Under the pieces are notes generated by a model. It ran no database searches and was not told the DNA's origin. It was given only the letters and a program-made list of their open reading frames with translations. 12,500 nucleotides of DNA from Trachelipus rathkii (Eukaryota; Arthropoda; Malacostraca; Isopoda; Trachelipodidae). The DNA lies in assembly GCA_015478945.1 (NCBI GenBank), contig JABUQX010007711.1:1-12500 (forward strand). The letters run 5' to 3'. Position 1 is the stretch's first letter. Each line of letters opens with the position of its first letter. The translations under genes and the position numbers were made by a program. This document shows, one piece after another, positions 9,169 to 12,500 of the stretch.

Positions 9169-10346
9169 CCAAATGCAAACTTTGGTTCATTCCATTCTGT
9201 TATCTTTGCCAAATATATAAATTTTGAATAATATTTAGATCGTGCCAAAAAATCTTTTGGACAATTTTTCATTAGAATTTTTATTCTTGGAATTCGAGAA
9301 TCAAAAGGGGAAAAGAGAGCCATATGAGGGTTTTTATCAGCTTGTGGTTTTAATACACCAGCTGCTAATAAAGGGTGCTTTCTTTCCATTATGCGGACAA
9401 TCATAGCGGTTTTTTGAACAAATTTCTCCCAATGTGGTAATCTCATAACTTGTTCAACACTTAGCTCTTTCTTAACATTTGGACATTTTTTTAACTGTGG
9501 TGACACGGTTTCTAGTTTACAATCTTTAAAACTAGGGTCGTTTAGGTGGTTTTGTGCAACATTAGGTTCCCTATCTGTTTCTTTCAAGCTTTTGTTAAGA
9601 TTTCCCTTAGCATCCATAGTCTCTTTGCTTGTTATATGCTTTAATCGTTTGGAGGAGTCTACTTGTGAAGATTGAATGCTATTTTCATTCTTCAGATTAA
9701 TTTTCACATCATCGGAAACTTTCACTGAACCTAGTGGAATTCCTAGAGAATTGCATGCAATCCCACTACAAGTTGCTTTATTATTCTTTATCACAGATTT
9801 AGTATCGACATGATGTTCTTGAAAATCTAAAGTTAAACTATGAACACTATCATCATCATCATCATTTGTTAAGTCACATTCACTAAGCTGATCAGGAGGA
9901 ACAATCATAATATCACTAGAAGTACTTGCTTTCTCCTGTTTTACATTTATTTCATCTCCAGAAGGCCATGAATTTACTTCAACAGAATCAATGACAGGTG
10001 ATTTATTATTTGTGGAAATAGCTTTTAAAGATTCAACATTTTCTTTAAGGTTTTTCTTCTTTTTTCCTCTGCGATGTTTTTTCCTCTTTTGATGCATATT
10101 TTCAATTGGGGGACTGTTTTCTTCCTCTTTTACTACAACATCACATTTAACTTGATGAGACTTATTAATGTTTTTCTCATTAAATATATGGTTATTAACA
10201 ATATTAGTATTATAGCTGTTGCATAATGAACTAGCTGAAGCACAGTCTGAATTTGATACATTAGGATTTGGATTAGATTCATTATATACAAAATGTTTAA
10301 GGTGTTCTTGTTCTTCTAAGAAGGCATCTAATTGGGCATACAAAAT
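9169..10346 (-). CDS. DIS3L2: DIS3L2-type 3'-5' exoribonuclease, internal exon: long linker plus cold-shock domain 2
   Basis: DIS3L2 is an exosome-independent, mainly cytoplasmic exoribonuclease that degrades 3'-uridylated RNAs. This 1178-nt exon encodes 392 full codons plus two bases. The acceptor is a T-rich tract ending ACAG at 10347-10350, and the donor is GG|GTAAGT at 9163-9168, phase 2. Counting from the first codon (Ile), residues 303-393 match the second cold-shock region of DIS3L2. Diagnostic words are VRIMERKHPLLAAG, ALFSPFDSRIPRI, NCPKDFLAR and ITEWNEPKFAFG; vertebrate DIS3L2 has ALFSPSDHRVPRI and CPQDFVAR at the same places. DIS3 and DIS3L1 lack this wording. Residues 1-302 form a polar, Asn/Ser/Lys-rich, probably disordered linker. 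It has a basic cluster (86-101, QKRKKHRRGKKKKNLK) that could be a nuclear localisation or RNA-binding patch, and a five-Asp run (162-166). This linker is much longer than the one I recall for human DIS3L2 (roughly 100 residues). The first ATG in the exon is not the protein start, because the exon continues the upstream one. The frame is intact over 1.2 kb, unlike all the transposon sequence nearby. Confidence 0.87.
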
Positions 10347-10971
<625 letters not shown>

Positions 10972-11073
10972 CTTCCACTGATCAGGGGGATTAATAAGAG
11001 CTGCCACAACATCCCCATGAAGAGCTGTGTTACGATCATGTACCCCTCCAATAAAGATGTCCATCCCCCCGTC
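10972..11073 (-). CDS. DIS3L2: DIS3L2-type exoribonuclease, internal exon: end of cold-shock domain 1
   Basis: This 102-nt, 34-codon exon is phase 0 at both ends. The acceptor AATTTTCAG (11074-11082) precedes GAC, and the donor is AAG|GTAGTA. It encodes DGGMDIFIGGVHDRNTALHG, then DVVAALINPPDQWK. The DIFIxGxxxRNxALxGDxV...WK pattern is characteristic of cold-shock domain 1 of DIS3L2. This domain and the second cold-shock domain grip RNA above the RNB channel. The Met at codon 4 is internal and not a translation start, because the homologous region sits well inside the protein. The donor is weak: positions +4 to +6 are GTA rather than AGT, because the microsatellite takes over. Confidence 0.85.
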
Positions 11074-12500
11074 CTGAAAATTATTTATAGAAATGAAATG
11101 CGTACAATGTTAATTAATATCTAAATTTGTAAATATATATACTGCTTTGAGCTTAAAAAAATTAGTGTTTATTCAACCAATAAATTAAAGATTAATATTT
11201 GCTAAAAATTTTATCTATCAACAATACTCAAAGCCACATTTAGGATTACTTTTAAAATATTTTAAATATAATATAATAACAGAAGTATGATTTCCTTATA
11301 TCAAAGGTGCGAATTTATGCGGAGGCATAAAATGTTAATTGTAAACGGCGTCAAATGTGACTGAAAACTTTAGGAAATTTATATTAGTGAAAATGAAGCT
11401 AAACAACTGAGAAATACATTACTATACAGACTTTTGTCACAATAATTGATAAAGCAATAAAAATTGAAGCACTTTTGATATTAAATTTACAGAAAATTTA
11501 ATTTAATTTTTTCACATAAAAAAAAACTATGTTGAAAACGGTAAAATAACACAACACTGATACCGAGAATTACCGGCGAATAGAATTGGGATTGGCATAG
11601 CTTTTTGGATATATTCTTACACACCCTGCTAATAAAAATAATAAGATAAATAAATAATAATAAATTAAATAAATCATTGAATAAATACAGTAAATAATTA
11701 AAAATAATAAAAAATATCATCGAAGTTAATTCTAAATTAAAAGTTAATTAAGTGAGATGTAACATTACTTTTAAAAAATATATTCTCAAAGTATATGGAC
11801 AAGAGTCTATCAAAAATAAGTGAAAAACTATAGCTAATATTCTGTAACTAACAGCCAAAAGCAGAAAGTGTTCGGAATCGATAAATGCATGTTTTAATCT
11901 AGGGATGCAAATCAGAATTTTTTTTCTTTTTTTTGCCACCTCTGGCTCTGCTATTTTAAAATTCCATAGATCCAACTCTCTATTCCTTTATTTTATTAGT
12001 AGGTGCATTCCAGAACAAACCATAAAAAAAAAAAAAAAAATTACCACTGTGAAATATAGATTTTGCTCAAACTTTGTATATCTTGTCTCTTTTCATAGGA
12101 AAGGTGGTTTTTGTATGAAAGTCACGGCCTCAAAAAATTTCACTTAAAGTAACATTATAATTGATAGAGTTGTAAAAAAAAATTTGTTTGGTGTAAAAAG
12201 GCATGATAAACAAACGTTACTCTAAGCACTTTTTACCCAAGGCTGATATTTTGAGAAAGAGTTATGGCATGTCGAGTGTCATCAAAGCTGTAGAGGCAAG
12301 AATCAGGAGTCACAAGGATTTATTTTAGGTAGAGGCAGAGCAGGGAAATCATTGTCAAATTTTTTTTCAAATTCTCTTAAATAATATATTTTATATTGAA
12401 AATTATTAAATGAAAATAAATGACGGGAGTTAAAGCTAGCATAGAAAATTTAAAGCTTTGCATCATTGGGTGTTATGCCAGTTACTAGCAGTTAATATAG
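11074..12500 (-). other. DIS3L2: Upstream DIS3L2 intron, to window edge
   Basis: About 1.4 kb of AT-rich DNA. I looked on the minus strand for the preceding DIS3L2 exon (the segment before the DIFI motif) and did not find it, so it probably lies beyond 12500. Short frames here are T/A-rich and look random. I see no RNA gene and no recognisable transposon. Confidence 0.5.
12024..12040. repeat. A17 homopolymer
   Basis: Seventeen consecutive A bases on the plus strand. It could be the tail of an old retroposed sequence on the plus strand, but the bases to its left match nothing I recognise and no target-site duplication was found. On the DIS3L2 sense strand it reads as a T tract. Confidence 0.9.

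Noticed and set aside
10337..10343. TTG or ATG near the start of the large DIS3L2 exon as a translation start
   Set aside because: A T-rich tract and ACAG acceptor lie immediately upstream, and the exon joins in frame to the preceding cold-shock exon, so translation starts further upstream.
11487..12147. Short frames of 75-80 codons in the right-hand AT-rich region
   Set aside because: Composition is that of AT-rich intron, they overlap on opposite strands, and none resembles the missing N-terminal part of DIS3L2.

Overview
The window looks like animal nuclear DNA, probably from an arthropod and most likely a decapod crustacean. Three things point this way: spliced exons of an animal RNA-decay gene with GT...AG introns, long AT and TAA microsatellites, and old copies of a non-LTR retrotransposon whose reverse transcriptase motifs resemble a type I know from decapod genomes. 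The species guess rests on recall and is only moderately secure. No bacterial features (operons, ribosome binding sites, CRISPR, rRNA or tRNA genes) were found.

Right third (about 9.1-12.5 kb): two minus-strand exons of a DIS3L2-type 3'-5' exoribonuclease. The upstream exon (10972-11073) encodes the end of cold-shock domain 1. The downstream exon (9169-10346) encodes an unusually long, charged, low-complexity linker followed by cold-shock domain 2. The exons join in frame across a 625-nt intron. The catalytic RNB domain and the S1 domain lie beyond the left edge or in exons I could not see. The N-terminal exons lie beyond the right edge. A perfect TAA array of about 35 units sits directly against the splice donor of the upstream exon.

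Middle (about 2.9-9.1 kb): apparently inside the next DIS3L2 intron lie three diverged copies of one LINE. Copy A is on the plus strand (3276-3892). Copy B (4175-4822) and copy C (about 4990-8990) are on the minus strand. A and B are 5'-truncated and inverted to each other. C is nearly full length, with recognisable endonuclease, linker, reverse transcriptase and C-terminal segments, but it is riddled with frameshifts and stops. Imperfect AT arrays lie at or near the ends of all three copies.

Left (1-2.9 kb): about 380-2335 holds a heavily decayed minus-strand pol fragment resembling Ty3/Gypsy, running from the end of RNase H through integrase. An AT-rich stretch follows, then an unassigned 240-bp island (2684-2925) with a perfect 14-bp palindrome.

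Nothing here works as a multigene system. The window is a host gene whose intron has collected dead retrotransposons and microsatellites. None of the transposon copies is intact enough to be active.
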